Part shown: positions 47,341 to 55,247 of the stretch, in pieces
Position numbering within the stretch: position 1 is the first letter of the stretch
Layout of the letters: each line of letters opens with the position of its first letter
Assembly (NCBI GenBank): GCA_020026195.1
Contig: JAHHQW010000004.1
Span: 14,919 to 78,918, forward strand
Length of the DNA: 64,000 bases
Direction: 5' to 3'
DNA from: Prevotella sp.
GTDB lineage: Bacteria; Bacteroidota; Bacteroidia; Bacteroidales; Bacteroidaceae
Position numbers and translations under genes: made by a program
Notes under the pieces: model-generated
Told to the model about the DNA's origin: nothing
Seen by the model: only the letters and a program-made list of their open reading frames with translations
The model's database searches: none

Positions 47341-49095
47341 ATGAAATCTTTTGATTTACAAGCACATCTACAAAACATCTATAATTCTTATCCGGAGGCC
47401 GAAAGGCGTCCGGTTATAGGAATTACGGGAAATTATGGCGACGGACAGGCTAAACTGTGCGATAAGTATTACGAAGCTGTTGTAAGGGCTGGCGGTGTTC
47501 CGGTCATAATTCCTCCCGTTTCTGATAAAGACGTTATAATCTGCACACTCGACCGTATAGACGGACTTCTTCTGAGCGGAGGCAGCGATTATAACCCGTT
47601 ATGGGCCGGAGAAGAGCCCGTTACCGGACTGCACGGTATCAATGCAGTTCGCGATTTACCCGAATTACTTATTACCCGACTTGCATATAACCGACAGATT
47701 CCGACGTTAGGTATCTGCCGCGGTATACAGACGCTTGCAATGGCGCTTGGCGGAAGAGTGGAGCAGGACATACATGCAGACCGACTGATTAAGCACAGTC
47801 AGGACGCTGATACGTCGGAGCCTACACACTCGGTAAGCGTGGCAAAGGATTCGCTCCTGTATGATATATATGGAGAAGAACGTCTGTATGTCAATTCACT
47901 CCATCATCAGGCCGTTGCCGAAGGCGGAGAGAAACTGCGCGTAACAGCACGTTCTGTGGACGGAATAATAGAAGCAGTAGAAAGTACCGAGCATAAGTTT
48001 ATCTTAGGAGTACAGTGGCATCCCGAATGGCTTGAGGATGGCAGACCGATCTTTGAAAGGTTTGTCAGAGAAGCTGCCTTGTTTGCTGAGGCTAAGGATG
48101 TGAATGCCAGGGTCATTACGCTCGATACTCACTGTGACACACCAATGTTCTTTTCAGAGAACGTTCATTTTGAACAGCGCGACACGCGTATTCTCTACGA
48201 TCTGCATAAGATGACAGATGGTCGTCAGGATGCCGTAACAATGGTTGCATATCTTCCCCAGCCTAAAGAAGGACAGAAGTTTGCAGACATAAATCCTTTT
48301 AATGTACCGACACCTAAGGCGTATGCAGATTTAATATTCGATAAGATAGAAGATATCCTGAAGAATAATTCTGCTTATGTACGTCAGGCACGCACGCCAC
48401 ATGACGTTTTAGTAAATAAGCAAGACGGAGTGAAGTCTATACTGTTAGGAATAGAAAACGGACTTGCTCTCGAAGGCGATGTTGCCAACGTGAAACATTT
48501 TGCCGACAGGGGAATTACTTATATAACGCTCTGTCATAATGGTGACAATGATATATGCGACAGCGCACGTGGCTCTCAGACACATGGCGGAGTAAGTCAG
48601 CTTGGCGAGAAGATTATCAGGGAGATGAACCGTTGCGGAGTGATGGTAGACCTCAGTCATGGTGCTGAAAGCAGTTTTTACGATGCACTTGAGATAAGCA
48701 GCATGCCTATAGTATGCAGTCACAGCAATAGTAAAGTGCTCTGTGATGTTCCGCGAAATCTTACGGACGATCAGATGCGTGCGCTTGCAAAGCACGGCGG
48801 TGTGGCACACACTACACTTTACAAAGGTTTCTTGTGTAAGGATGGCGGAGCAAGTATAGAAGATGCAATAAAACATCTTGAACACAGCATTGACATCATG
48901 GGAATAGAACATGTAGGTCTTGGTACTGATTTCGACGGAGACGGCGGCATTCCCGGACTTGCAGATGCTTCTGAACTCATCAACTTCACCGTTGCCCTGC
49001 TCAGAAAACGTTATACTCTCGAAGAGATACGTATGATATGGGGTGGCAACTGGCTGAGATTAATGAACACAATACAAAACAACAGAGAAAAATGA
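47341..49095 (+). CDS. Fusion of a class I glutamine amidotransferase-like hydrolase and an M19 dipeptidase
   Basis: A 584-residue two-domain protein. Residues about 18-250 form a GATase1 domain of the gamma-glutamyl-GABA hydrolase (PuuD) type: nucleophile Cys126 in GICRGIQ, His227 and Glu229 in VQWHPEW. Residues about 255-580 are a zinc dipeptidase of family M19. The metal ligands are His264 and Asp266 (THCDT), Glu in LGIENGLAL, His in DLSHGAESS, His in CSHSNS, and Asp in LGTDFDG. No signal peptide is visible, so it should be cytoplasmic. The combination suggests removal of a gamma-glutamyl group followed by hydrolysis of a dipeptide; that is inference. It overlaps the next gene by four bases (ATGA). 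Confidence 0.9.
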   Translation: MKSFDLQAHLQNIYNSYPEAERRPVIGITGNYGDGQAKLCDKYYEAVVRAGGVPVIIPPVSDKDVIICTLDRIDGLLLSGGSDYNPLWAGEEPVTGLHGINAVRDLPELLITRLAYNRQIPTLGICRGIQTLAMALGGRVEQDIHADRLIKHSQDADTSEPTHSVSVAKDSLLYDIYGEERLYVNSLHHQAVAEGGEKLRVTARSVDGIIEAVESTEHKFILGVQWHPEWLEDGRPIFERFVREAALFAEAKDVNARVITLDTHCDTPMFFSENVHFEQRDTRILYDLHKMTDGRQDAVTMVAYLPQPKEGQKFADINPFNVPTPKAYADLIFDKIEDILKNNSAYVRQARTPHDVLVNKQDGVKSILLGIENGLALEGDVANVKHFADRGITYITLCHNGDNDICDSARGSQTHGGVSQLGEKIIREMNRCGVMVDLSHGAESSFYDALEISSMPIVCSHSNSKVLCDVPRNLTDDQMRALAKHGGVAHTTLYKGFLCKDGGASIEDAIKHLEHSIDIMGIEHVGLGTDFDGDGGIPGLADASELINFTVALLRKRYTLEEIRMIWGGNWLRLMNTIQNNREK

Positions 49096-50105
49096 AAAGA
49101 GGAGTAAATATATTTATGGCTGTTGCCTTGGCTGCTACGGCTATGTTCACCGTATCATGCGGTAACAACAAAAAGGCTGGACAGACACAGACCGAAGAGA
49201 AAACCGTAATATCTGGTCCGACATTTAATGCCGACAGTGCTTACGCATACTGTAAGGCGCAGTGCGATTTCGGTCCGCGCCCCATGAACACACCGGCACA
49301 TGAAGAATGCGGTAAGTGGATTGCAGATAAGTTTGCTTCGTTCGGATGCAATGTCATCAAGCAGAAAGCCGACCTTAAGGCCTACGACGGAACAATACTT
49401 AAGTCTACGAACATCATAGCAGAATATAATCCAAAGGCAGCACGTCGTATAATGTTTTGCGCACACTGGGACAGTCGTCCGTGGGCAGATAACGATACCG
49501 ACGAGAATAACCATAAGACGCCTATTATTGCAGCTAATGACGGAGCCAGCGGTGTTTCCGTAATGCTCGAACTGGCACGCGTAATATCAGAACACAAGGG
49601 ACTTCCCGAAGATTTCGGCATCGACTTTATATGTTTTGATGCTGAGGACTGGGGAACACCGCAGTGGGATGAAGGCGAAGATGGTTCTGGCGGATGGGCA
49701 TTAGGTTCAGAGTATTGGTCAAAGAACCCTCATAAGGCAGGTTACAAGCCTGAATTCGGAATACTTCTCGATATGGTTGGCGGCACAGGTGCCAAGTTCT
49801 ACCGCGAAGGAGTGTCAGAAGAGTTTGCATCACATGTAAACGACATCGTTATGAAGGCTGCCAAAGATTTAGGATATGGCAGTATGTTTATCAACGAGGT
49901 TGGAGGATATGTAACCGACGACCATTATTCTATCAATACTATTGCTAAGATTCCTACGATAGACGTTATAGCATATCATCCCGACTGTCAGCAGAGCTCT
50001 TTCGGCAATACATGGCATACGGTTAATGACACTATGGAATTCATCGACAAAAATACACTCGGAGCTGTAGGTCAGACGATGGTTCAGGTGTTATATACAA
50101 GATAA
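49092..50105 (+). CDS. Glutaminyl-peptide cyclotransferase-like M28 lipoprotein
   Basis: A 337-residue protein. A lipobox VSC (Cys about 23) follows the signal peptide. The M28 fold has AHWDSRPWADND (first zinc-site segment), AANDGASGVSVMLEL with the Asp zinc ligand, and FDAEDWGTPQWDEGEDGSGGWALGSEYW with the Glu ligand and catalytic acid. This pattern fits the type II glutaminyl cyclases of Porphyromonas and Prevotella, which convert N-terminal Gln to pyroglutamate on exported proteins; an aminopeptidase is the alternative. The ATG at 49092 overlaps the previous stop, so the longer upstream start is rejected. Confidence 0.85.
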   Translation: MKRGVNIFMAVALAATAMFTVSCGNNKKAGQTQTEEKTVISGPTFNADSAYAYCKAQCDFGPRPMNTPAHEECGKWIADKFASFGCNVIKQKADLKAYDGTILKSTNIIAEYNPKAARRIMFCAHWDSRPWADNDTDENNHKTPIIAANDGASGVSVMLELARVISEHKGLPEDFGIDFICFDAEDWGTPQWDEGEDGSGGWALGSEYWSKNPHKAGYKPEFGILLDMVGGTGAKFYREGVSEEFASHVNDIVMKAAKDLGYGSMFINEVGGYVTDDHYSINTIAKIPTIDVIAYHPDCQQSSFGNTWHTVNDTMEFIDKNTLGAVGQTMVQVLYTR

Positions 50106-50134
50106 ATTTTTTGTAAAGCATAATAAATTATTGG

Positions 50135-50177
50135 ATAATGGTAAGCATCGCAGACAGATGTTTACCATTATTTTTTG
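50135..50177 (+). terminator. Terminator of the FKBP-to-M28 run
   Basis: ATAATGGTAAGCATC (50135-50149) pairs with GATGTTTACCATTAT (50157-50171) with one wobble, followed by T. It is the first terminator after 42245. Confidence 0.85.
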
Positions 50178-50281
50178 TCTGAACATTAGTAAGGATAAAT
50201 AACCTTCCGTTATATATGATGTACTGTGAATGTTGTTTACAAATTATATAACCTGTAATTTTAATACGGCTTATTTCTGCT

Positions 50282-50297
50282 TGTTACACGTGTAACA
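50282..50297. other. parS: parS-like centromere site
   Basis: The 16 bases TGTTACACGTGTAACA form a perfect palindrome and match the ParB-binding consensus TGTTNCACGTGNAACA at every defined position. The palindrome extends two bases each way (50280-50299). It lies in a non-coding gap of about 400 bases (50178-50522), and the rest of that gap shows nothing else I can name. parS sites are normally origin-proximal, and the putative oriC is about 35 kb away. parA and parB are not in the window. Confidence 0.75.
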
Positions 50298-50522
50298 AGT
50301 TATTAATATGCATGTTGCAGACTCAAAAAAACATCTTAAAATTATTTATACATAATGATGCCTGCGGATTGCTATACGTGTGTTCTGTGAAAATGAAGTA
50401 TGACAGAATAGAGAACTTTTACATCCGGCATCAGTCATTTCTGTATATTAATTCGGAAACATAAAAACTCAGACTGCTGAATTTTACGTAGGTAATAATA
50501 GTTTACATGGCGGCAAAAATAA

Positions 50523-50560
50523 CTCCGTCAGTATGTATAATAAAAAACATACTGACGGAG
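50523..50560 (-). terminator. Terminator of the nitroreductase gene
   Basis: CTCCGTCAGTATGT (50523-50536) and ACATACTGACGGAG (50547-50560) form a perfect 14-bp stem; on the minus strand a T-run follows. Confidence 0.9.
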
Positions 50561-50584
50561 ATAAAATACCAATGATATATTAAG

Positions 50585-51088
50585 TTAAAGAGAAATCTCT
50601 TCGATAGTCTTTCTCTTCTTTTCCGGAGTGTTGTTGTCTGTGGGATAACCAACGGGAATAAGTGCGATAGGTGAAATGTTCTCTGGCAGATTAAGAACTT
50701 CTCTGCACAGATTAACGTCAAAGTTACATACCCAGCATGTGCCAAGTCCCTGTTCGGAAGCAGCAAGACATATATGTTCGGTTGCAATTGCAGCATCGAT
50801 GTCGGCATGATCCTTTCCGTCAGCACGGCGGTGCCATGACACAGAATGGTCGGTGCATACAACAATCACGCATGGAGCCTTCTTATACCACGGCTGATGG
50901 TATACGGTGTGTATCTTCTCAAGTTCTTCGCCACTGGTAACCACCTTAAATCGCCATGGCTGAAAGTTTACGGCCGACGGAGCAAGGCGTGCACACTCCA
51001 TGATGTAATCGAGTTTCTCCTGTTCAACCGCACGAGAATCGTAGTCGCGCACGGCATAACGTTTCTTTACCAAGTCTAAAAAGTTCAT
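50585..51088 (-). CDS. Nitroreductase family protein
   Basis: A 167-residue FMN-dependent NAD(P)H oxidoreductase. It has the N-terminal KKRYAVRDYDSR, the FMN-phosphate-binding Arg, the APSAVNFQPWRF segment, and the later GLGTCWVCNFD loop. Members reduce nitro compounds, quinones or flavins; the physiological substrate is unknown. A weak -7-like TATGTTTA on the minus strand (51109-51116) precedes it. It is monocistronic, with its own terminator. Confidence 0.9.
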   Translation of the reverse strand: MNFLDLVKKRYAVRDYDSRAVEQEKLDYIMECARLAPSAVNFQPWRFKVVTSGEELEKIHTVYHQPWYKKAPCVIVVCTDHSVSWHRRADGKDHADIDAAIATEHICLAASEQGLGTCWVCNFDVNLCREVLNLPENISPIALIPVGYPTDNNTPEKKRKTIEEISL

Positions 51089-51214
51089 AAGTCTTATCTT
51101 CTTATCAGTTAAACATACGGTCTGTAAGATGGAATATCCATAAATACTCCACAGGCATTTTATAACTTATAAACGCAACAACATAACAATCATTGTGCGC
51201 ACGCAGTTGTTTTT

Positions 51215-51290
51215 AAGTTAATGCAACTATAAAAGTTTGCTAATGCAATGACGAAAGTTTGTTAGTGTCATTGCAGAAGTTTGCTAACAT
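51215..51290. repeat. Direct repeats, 22-base period, with an inverted repeat
   Basis: AAGTTTGCTA-like copies begin at 51233, 51255 and 51277, exactly 22 bases apart (GCTAATG, GTTAGTG, GCTAACA endings), with a shorter AAGTTAATGC at 51215. Between the first and second gaps TGCAATGAC and GTCATTGCA form a perfect 9-bp inverted repeat. The block lies in the 560-base gap between the leftward nitroreductase and the rightward metal ATPase, about 350 bases before the latter. The two-turn period suggests a protein-binding array. Confidence 0.6.
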
Positions 51291-51590
51291 GCTGTGTTAC
51301 CCAGAAAACAGACTGAAACCACCTTACTTATTTTCATTTATTTCGTACGGAACATAAAATGTTTTCAAATATGCGAATATTGGAGTGAAATAAGGTTAAT
51401 TTATAAGCAAAAATTCGTGTTTATATAAGTCTTATAAGGCATTACCGAGTGTCTTGACATAACAATAAGTATCATATCCTGTAATAAGGTCTGTATAGTT
51501 GTCGTTATACAGCACTAACTATCCCCATAAGTGAGTATTTTGTTGATAATGACCATATTCTTAAGCTTACTTAACACAATTAACCCTAAT

Positions 51591-51625
51591 TGCAACCGGG
51601 TTGCATTGCTTTCATAATACTTTTG
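51591..51625 (+). promoter_or_regulatory. Operator-like palindrome and promoter of the metal ATPase
   Basis: TGCAACCGGGTTGCA (51591-51605) is a perfect 15-base palindrome around a central G. It stands 12 bases before the -7 element TACTTTTG (51618-51625), where the -33 contact would be. A repressor bound here would block transcription. The Fur-family protein encoded after the ATPase is the obvious candidate. Confidence 0.6.
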
Positions 51626-51646
51626 TCAGCACTAAATGAGAAAGAC

Positions 51647-53524
51647 ATGAAAGAGTTTTTAGAAAAGACAGAAGTTATACGTCCCACCATATCGTTTGTA
51701 ATGCTTATGAGCGGAATACTCATGAGTATAGGTTGTGTAGAATGGTTTCTTGACCAGCGTGCCGCTCTGATATGGTATATTCTGGCGTACATTCCGGTAA
51801 GTTTCGAAGTACTGCATGGTGCTCTGCAAAACATACTGAATAAAGAGTTTTTCACAGAGTTCACACTGATGGCGATTGCCACTATAGGTGCATTCGTATT
51901 GGGTGAATATCCCGAAGGTGTGGCAGTAATGCTTTTCTATACTGTAGGCGAGATGCTCAACCATCGCGCACTTCATCGTGCACGTCACGACATACAGTCG
52001 CTGATAGAGTTTCGTCCTGACTTTGCACGCGTAATAGACAAGGCTGGCAATCATGTGGAAAGAAAGCCCGAAGAGGTTATGCCTGGCGACATCATCGAGG
52101 TACGTCCTGGCGAACGTGTTCCTCTCGACGGAATACTGCTTACCGACTCCGCAATGTTTAACACCGCAGCACTTACAGGCGAGAGTGTTCCACGTCTTTC
52201 TGAAACAGGAGCAGAAATTCCTGCAGGTGTAATCTCACAGGACAGCGTAGTAAGAATGAAAGTACTGCGCAAGGCATCAGAGAGTGCCATTTCGCGCATA
52301 TTAAATATGGTTGAAGAGGCACAGCAGCGTAAGGCACCTGCCGAACTCTTTATGCGTAAGTTTGCTAAGGTCTATACACCTATCGTAATAGTCCTTTCTG
52401 CTCTTACGTTCATCATTCCGTTTGTCTATGCAATTGTTACCGGAACGGTATTTGACTTTGACAAATGGTTCTACCGCTCGTTAATCTTCCTTGTAATCTC
52501 TTGTCCATGTGCCCTCGTGATAAGTATTCCGTTAGGCTATTTCGCCGGTATCGGAGCTGCATCGCGTCGCGGCATACTCTTTAAGGGTGGCTGTTATCTC
52601 GACAGTCTGGCTAAGGCCGATACAGTACTTTTCGATAAGACTGGTACGCTTACTACAGGTAAGTTTGAGGTTGTCTCGGCATCAGGGCTTAGCGGAAAGG
52701 ATATTGACACGGTGGCATCTATAGAGAAAACCATCAGTCATCCTATAGCCAGTGCCATTTCATCGTATGGAAATAACACTTTAGAAGGAATTAAGGTAAA
52801 GAACATAGCAGGTTATGGCGTTGAGGCTGACGTAAACGGCTGCCGCTGGCTCGTGGGTACCGTGAGACTTATGGATAAGGAAGGCGTAGAGTGTCCTGAA
52901 GAGGTTAGAAACACCGACAAGACGATTGCCGTGTGCGCTGCCGATGGTAAGTACAAGGGCTGTTTCGTGCTTGCAGACATGGTGCGCGAGGATTCTGCCG
53001 AAGCTGTGTCGCAGCTTAAGCGTCATGGAATGAAGAGCGTAGAGATACTTTCAGGTGACCGTCAGGAGATTGTTTCTCAGGTGAGCGATGCCATAAAGGC
53101 TGATGGCGGACACGGAGAACTTCTGCCAGAGGGAAAGGCTGCCTATGTAGAGAAACTAAAGAAGGAGGGACGTAACGTAGTGTTTGTGGGTGACGGTATT
53201 AACGATGCTCCTGTAATTGCCTTGAGTGACGTAGGTGTTGCAATGGGAGCAATGGGAACTGACATGGCAATTGAGACTGCTGACGTTGTGATTGCCGATG
53301 ATCGTCCTTCGCGTCTTGCCGAGGCCGTACATATCAGTCGTCGTACACGCAGTATCATCATGCAGAACATCATATTCGTAATAGGTGTAAAGGTAGCCGT
53401 GATGCTTCTCGGTGTCATGGGATTTGCAAACTTATGGTGTGCGGTATTTGCCGATGTAGGTGTTGCAATGCTCTCTGTAATGAACGCAATGCGTATTATG
53501 CAGAAGAAGAAAGTAATGGCATAA
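51647..53524 (+). CDS. Heavy-metal P1B-type ATPase (Zn/Cd/Pb class)
   Basis: A 625-residue metal efflux pump. It has the actuator motif LTGES, the transmembrane metal motif CPC (Cys286-Pro-Cys288) and the phosphorylation site DKTGTLT (Asp330). The class-specific His-Pro pair lies in ISHPIAS, and GDGINDAPVIALSDVGVAMG is the hinge. The CPC and the following helices resemble ZntA/CadA rather than copper pumps. There is no N-terminal HMA metal-binding domain, and eight hydrophobic segments are present. The start at 51647 is set by the -7 element at 51618-51625; the longer frame from 51590 begins inside the palindrome. A Fur-family gene follows after 43 bases. Confidence 0.92.
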   Translation: MKEFLEKTEVIRPTISFVMLMSGILMSIGCVEWFLDQRAALIWYILAYIPVSFEVLHGALQNILNKEFFTEFTLMAIATIGAFVLGEYPEGVAVMLFYTVGEMLNHRALHRARHDIQSLIEFRPDFARVIDKAGNHVERKPEEVMPGDIIEVRPGERVPLDGILLTDSAMFNTAALTGESVPRLSETGAEIPAGVISQDSVVRMKVLRKASESAISRILNMVEEAQQRKAPAELFMRKFAKVYTPIVIVLSALTFIIPFVYAIVTGTVFDFDKWFYRSLIFLVISCPCALVISIPLGYFAGIGAASRRGILFKGGCYLDSLAKADTVLFDKTGTLTTGKFEVVSASGLSGKDIDTVASIEKTISHPIASAISSYGNNTLEGIKVKNIAGYGVEADVNGCRWLVGTVRLMDKEGVECPEEVRNTDKTIAVCAADGKYKGCFVLADMVREDSAEAVSQLKRHGMKSVEILSGDRQEIVSQVSDAIKADGGHGELLPEGKAAYVEKLKKEGRNVVFVGDGINDAPVIALSDVGVAMGAMGTDMAIETADVVIADDRPSRLAEAVHISRRTRSIIMQNIIFVIGVKVAVMLLGVMGFANLWCAVFADVGVAMLSVMNAMRIMQKKKVMA

Positions 53525-53528
53525 ATAC

Positions 53529-53559
53529 TTTGTCGTAAAGTTTTAATGTCGTATCTTTG
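53529..53559 (+). promoter_or_regulatory. Promoter of the Fur-family gene
   Basis: TTTG (53529-53532), 19 bases, TATCTTTG (53552-53559). The first ATG (53568) is only nine bases after the -7 element. Confidence 0.65.
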
Positions 53560-53567
53560 CCAGTACG

Positions 53568-54002
53568 ATGGAGAACGACGAGTTCTATATTAAGAAAATG
53601 AAGATGCGTGGGATACGTCCCACACCGATGCGTGTACTGATTCTCAAGGAGATGTACAGGGGCGACGTAACTGTATCTCTTCCTGATATGGAGCACTTTC
53701 TTCCTTCTGTCGACAAGTCAACTATTTCCAGAACAATCAATACTTTTTTAGAGCATCATCTTCTGCATGTGGTGGATGATGGAAGCGGTGCACTTAAGTA
53801 CGCTGTATGCAGCGACTGCTGTGACTGCTACAATGGTGGCGGGCATGTGCATTTCTATTGTGAGAGCTGTCGCCGTACATTCTGTCTTAAAGGCATACAT
53901 GTACCCGATGTAAATCTTCCCGGCGGTTTCACCGTGGACGGAATAAACTTCGTTATGAAGGGTATCTGTCCGGAATGTAATGAGAAAAACTCGTCAAAAT
54001 AA
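53568..54002 (+). CDS. Fur family transcriptional regulator
   Basis: A 144-residue metalloregulator. It has an N-terminal winged helix (about 10-85, MRGIRPTPMRVLILKEMY, DKSTISRTINTFLEHHLLH) and a dimerisation domain with the zinc-binding pairs CESC and CPEC, and HVHFYC for the sensory site. An extra Cys cluster (CSDCCDC) precedes HVHF. Its position behind a Zn/Cd-type ATPase suggests metal-dependent control of that gene. The promoter places the transcript start about three bases before the ATG, so the mRNA may be nearly leaderless. ATGs at 53598 and 53604 are alternatives. Confidence 0.9.
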   Translation: MENDEFYIKKMKMRGIRPTPMRVLILKEMYRGDVTVSLPDMEHFLPSVDKSTISRTINTFLEHHLLHVVDDGSGALKYAVCSDCCDCYNGGGHVHFYCESCRRTFCLKGIHVPDVNLPGGFTVDGINFVMKGICPECNEKNSSK

Positions 54003-54089
54003 TGTTCTATAGTTAAATTTAACATTCTGCTACTTGCTTCATGGTTTTTAAATCTATATCTCTGTAACAGATACGTAAGCATATATATC

Positions 54090-54245
54090 ATGAAAAAGAT
54101 TTATTGGAAAGGTGTAAAAAGGAGAATTGATAAATTCTTCGATAATATTATTACAGGCATTATATTTTTTACTGACTGGTTAGGATAATGGGCTGTTATC
54201 GCAGCACTTGTTATCGTTTATCTGTTTATGTTTGCGTCATTATGA
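54090..54245 (+). pseudogene. Small membrane protein interrupted by a stop codon (tentative)
   Basis: From the ATG at 54090 the frame reads 32 residues (MKKIYWKGVKRRIDKFFDNI then a hydrophobic ITGIIFFTDWLG), then TAA at 54186-54188. In the same frame it continues as a clear transmembrane segment (WAVIAALVIVYLFMFASL) to TGA at 54243. A basic N-terminus followed by two hydrophobic segments broken only by one stop looks like a decayed or recently interrupted small membrane protein. I do not recognise the family, and chance cannot be excluded at this length. Confidence 0.35.
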
Positions 54246-54400
54246 AAAAAGTCGAAGAAAACGGACTCTTTTCTAAGTATTAAAGTGAGAGGTTTATTTA
54301 TCCATTTATTATTATTTTGTTTGTCACGCATATGGCAGATTTCCCGGTGTGCTTCGTTCTTAAAATATGACTATAAGAAACACATAAGGCTTGACCAGTT

Positions 54401-54562
54401 CTATAATTTATAGTCCCTGATATCCCTTACTGATTTTTTGAACCATTCAATCTTTGATAAGTTCATTAAGGTTTTTACAACGTGCCCTATGTCGTCACTC
54501 TCACTGAGGTTCGTGCTACATTGTATCCAGCTGAATCCATTCTGCTTTAGTATCTCTTTAAT
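54401..54562 (-). pseudogene. vapD: Remnant of VapD (virulence-associated protein D), C-terminal part
   Basis: The minus strand encodes 53 residues with no start codon, bounded upstream by a TGA at 54563-54565. The segments ILKQNGFSWIQCS and IEWFKKSVRDIRDYK match the C-terminal half of VapD, a Cas2-like ribonuclease that forms toxin-antitoxin-like modules. The usual N-terminal catalytic strand (MYAIAFD-type) is missing, and the frame ends soon after RDIRDYK, so the gene is truncated at both ends. No intact antitoxin is visible. Confidence 0.6.
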
Positions 54563-54720
54563 TCAAAATAGACTTTTGCTAATTATTATATAGGGTTAAA
54601 ATGCAATCTTTTTATCTGCATTTTTTATTTTAATTGAATTGCTTGTAAAATATTTAGAAAATATATCAAGTTTGCATGATAAAAAGTAAAGAATACTTGA
54701 CTTTATGGAAAATATACTTT
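54563..54720. other. AT-rich non-coding DNA with a hairpin
   Basis: The DNA next to the vapD remnant carries no open frame. AAATGCA and TGCATTT (54599-54623) form a small hairpin followed by T, a possible terminator for rightward transcripts. Together with 54003-54400 it makes up a 700-base decayed zone. Confidence 0.45.
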
Positions 54721-54727
54721 ATATTTG
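54696..54727 (+). promoter_or_regulatory. Promoter of the membrane protein/HTH pair
   Basis: TTG (54697-54699), 20 bases, TATATTTG (54720-54727). A transcript would begin near 54734, leaving a leader of about 50 bases. Confidence 0.6.
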
Positions 54728-54783
54728 TAGTGTGATTCAGAAACAACTGATGAATGAATCTTAAATGTTTAATTAAAACTATT

Positions 54784-55245
54784 ATGATTATGAAAAAGAG
54801 TTTTTTGTTACCACATCGTTACATGAAGATAGGTATAATAATGTTTATACCGTTCTTTATTATGTGCTGTATGGAGTTGTTATTAGAAGTTGCTCCACAA
54901 ATAAAAGTCACCATGCCCTATATTTACAACGATTTTGAACGTTTAAAATGGTTCGGAGTTGCGCAGGGAGAAGATATTTTTGGAGAAATATGGATGTTAG
55001 GACTTTTCCTGTCACTATTATTCATGGCATTATCCAAGGAAAAAGTAGAAGATGAAATGCTTATGCAGATAAGATTGCAGTCAATGTTATTTGCCTTATG
55101 GTGTACGTCCGCTCTGTTTGTTTTTGAGACACTGTTTATTTTCGGTTTAGCGTATGGTATTAGTCTGTGGGCATTGTTTTTTGTATTTCTTCTTATATTT
55201 ATATTGAAGTTTCGTTATGAATTATACAAACTAAAAATGATGTAG
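54784..55245 (+). CDS. Small membrane protein (four predicted helices) paired with an HTH regulator
   Basis: A protein of about 153 residues with four hydrophobic segments (about 14-35, 67-85, 100-118 and 122-145). A short periplasmic or cytoplasmic loop holds DFERLKWFGVAQGEDIFGEIWMLG. I do not recognise the family beyond a general likeness to small integral proteins that sit with XRE-type regulators (DUF2975-like). The frame also opens upstream at 54754, but 54784 or 54790 gives the compact MKKSFLLPHRY start. The HTH gene follows after two bases. Confidence 0.65.
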   Translation: MIMKKSFLLPHRYMKIGIIMFIPFFIMCCMELLLEVAPQIKVTMPYIYNDFERLKWFGVAQGEDIFGEIWMLGLFLSLLFMALSKEKVEDEMLMQIRLQSMLFALWCTSALFVFETLFIFGLAYGISLWALFFVFLLIFILKFRYELYKLKMM

Positions 55246-55247
55246 AA

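Noticed and set aside
54246..54410. A rightward open frame of 50 codons antisense to the vapD remnant
   Set aside because: It has no start codon, begins after a stop, and its composition is explained by the low-GC DNA; the VapD-like motifs on the other strand are far more specific.
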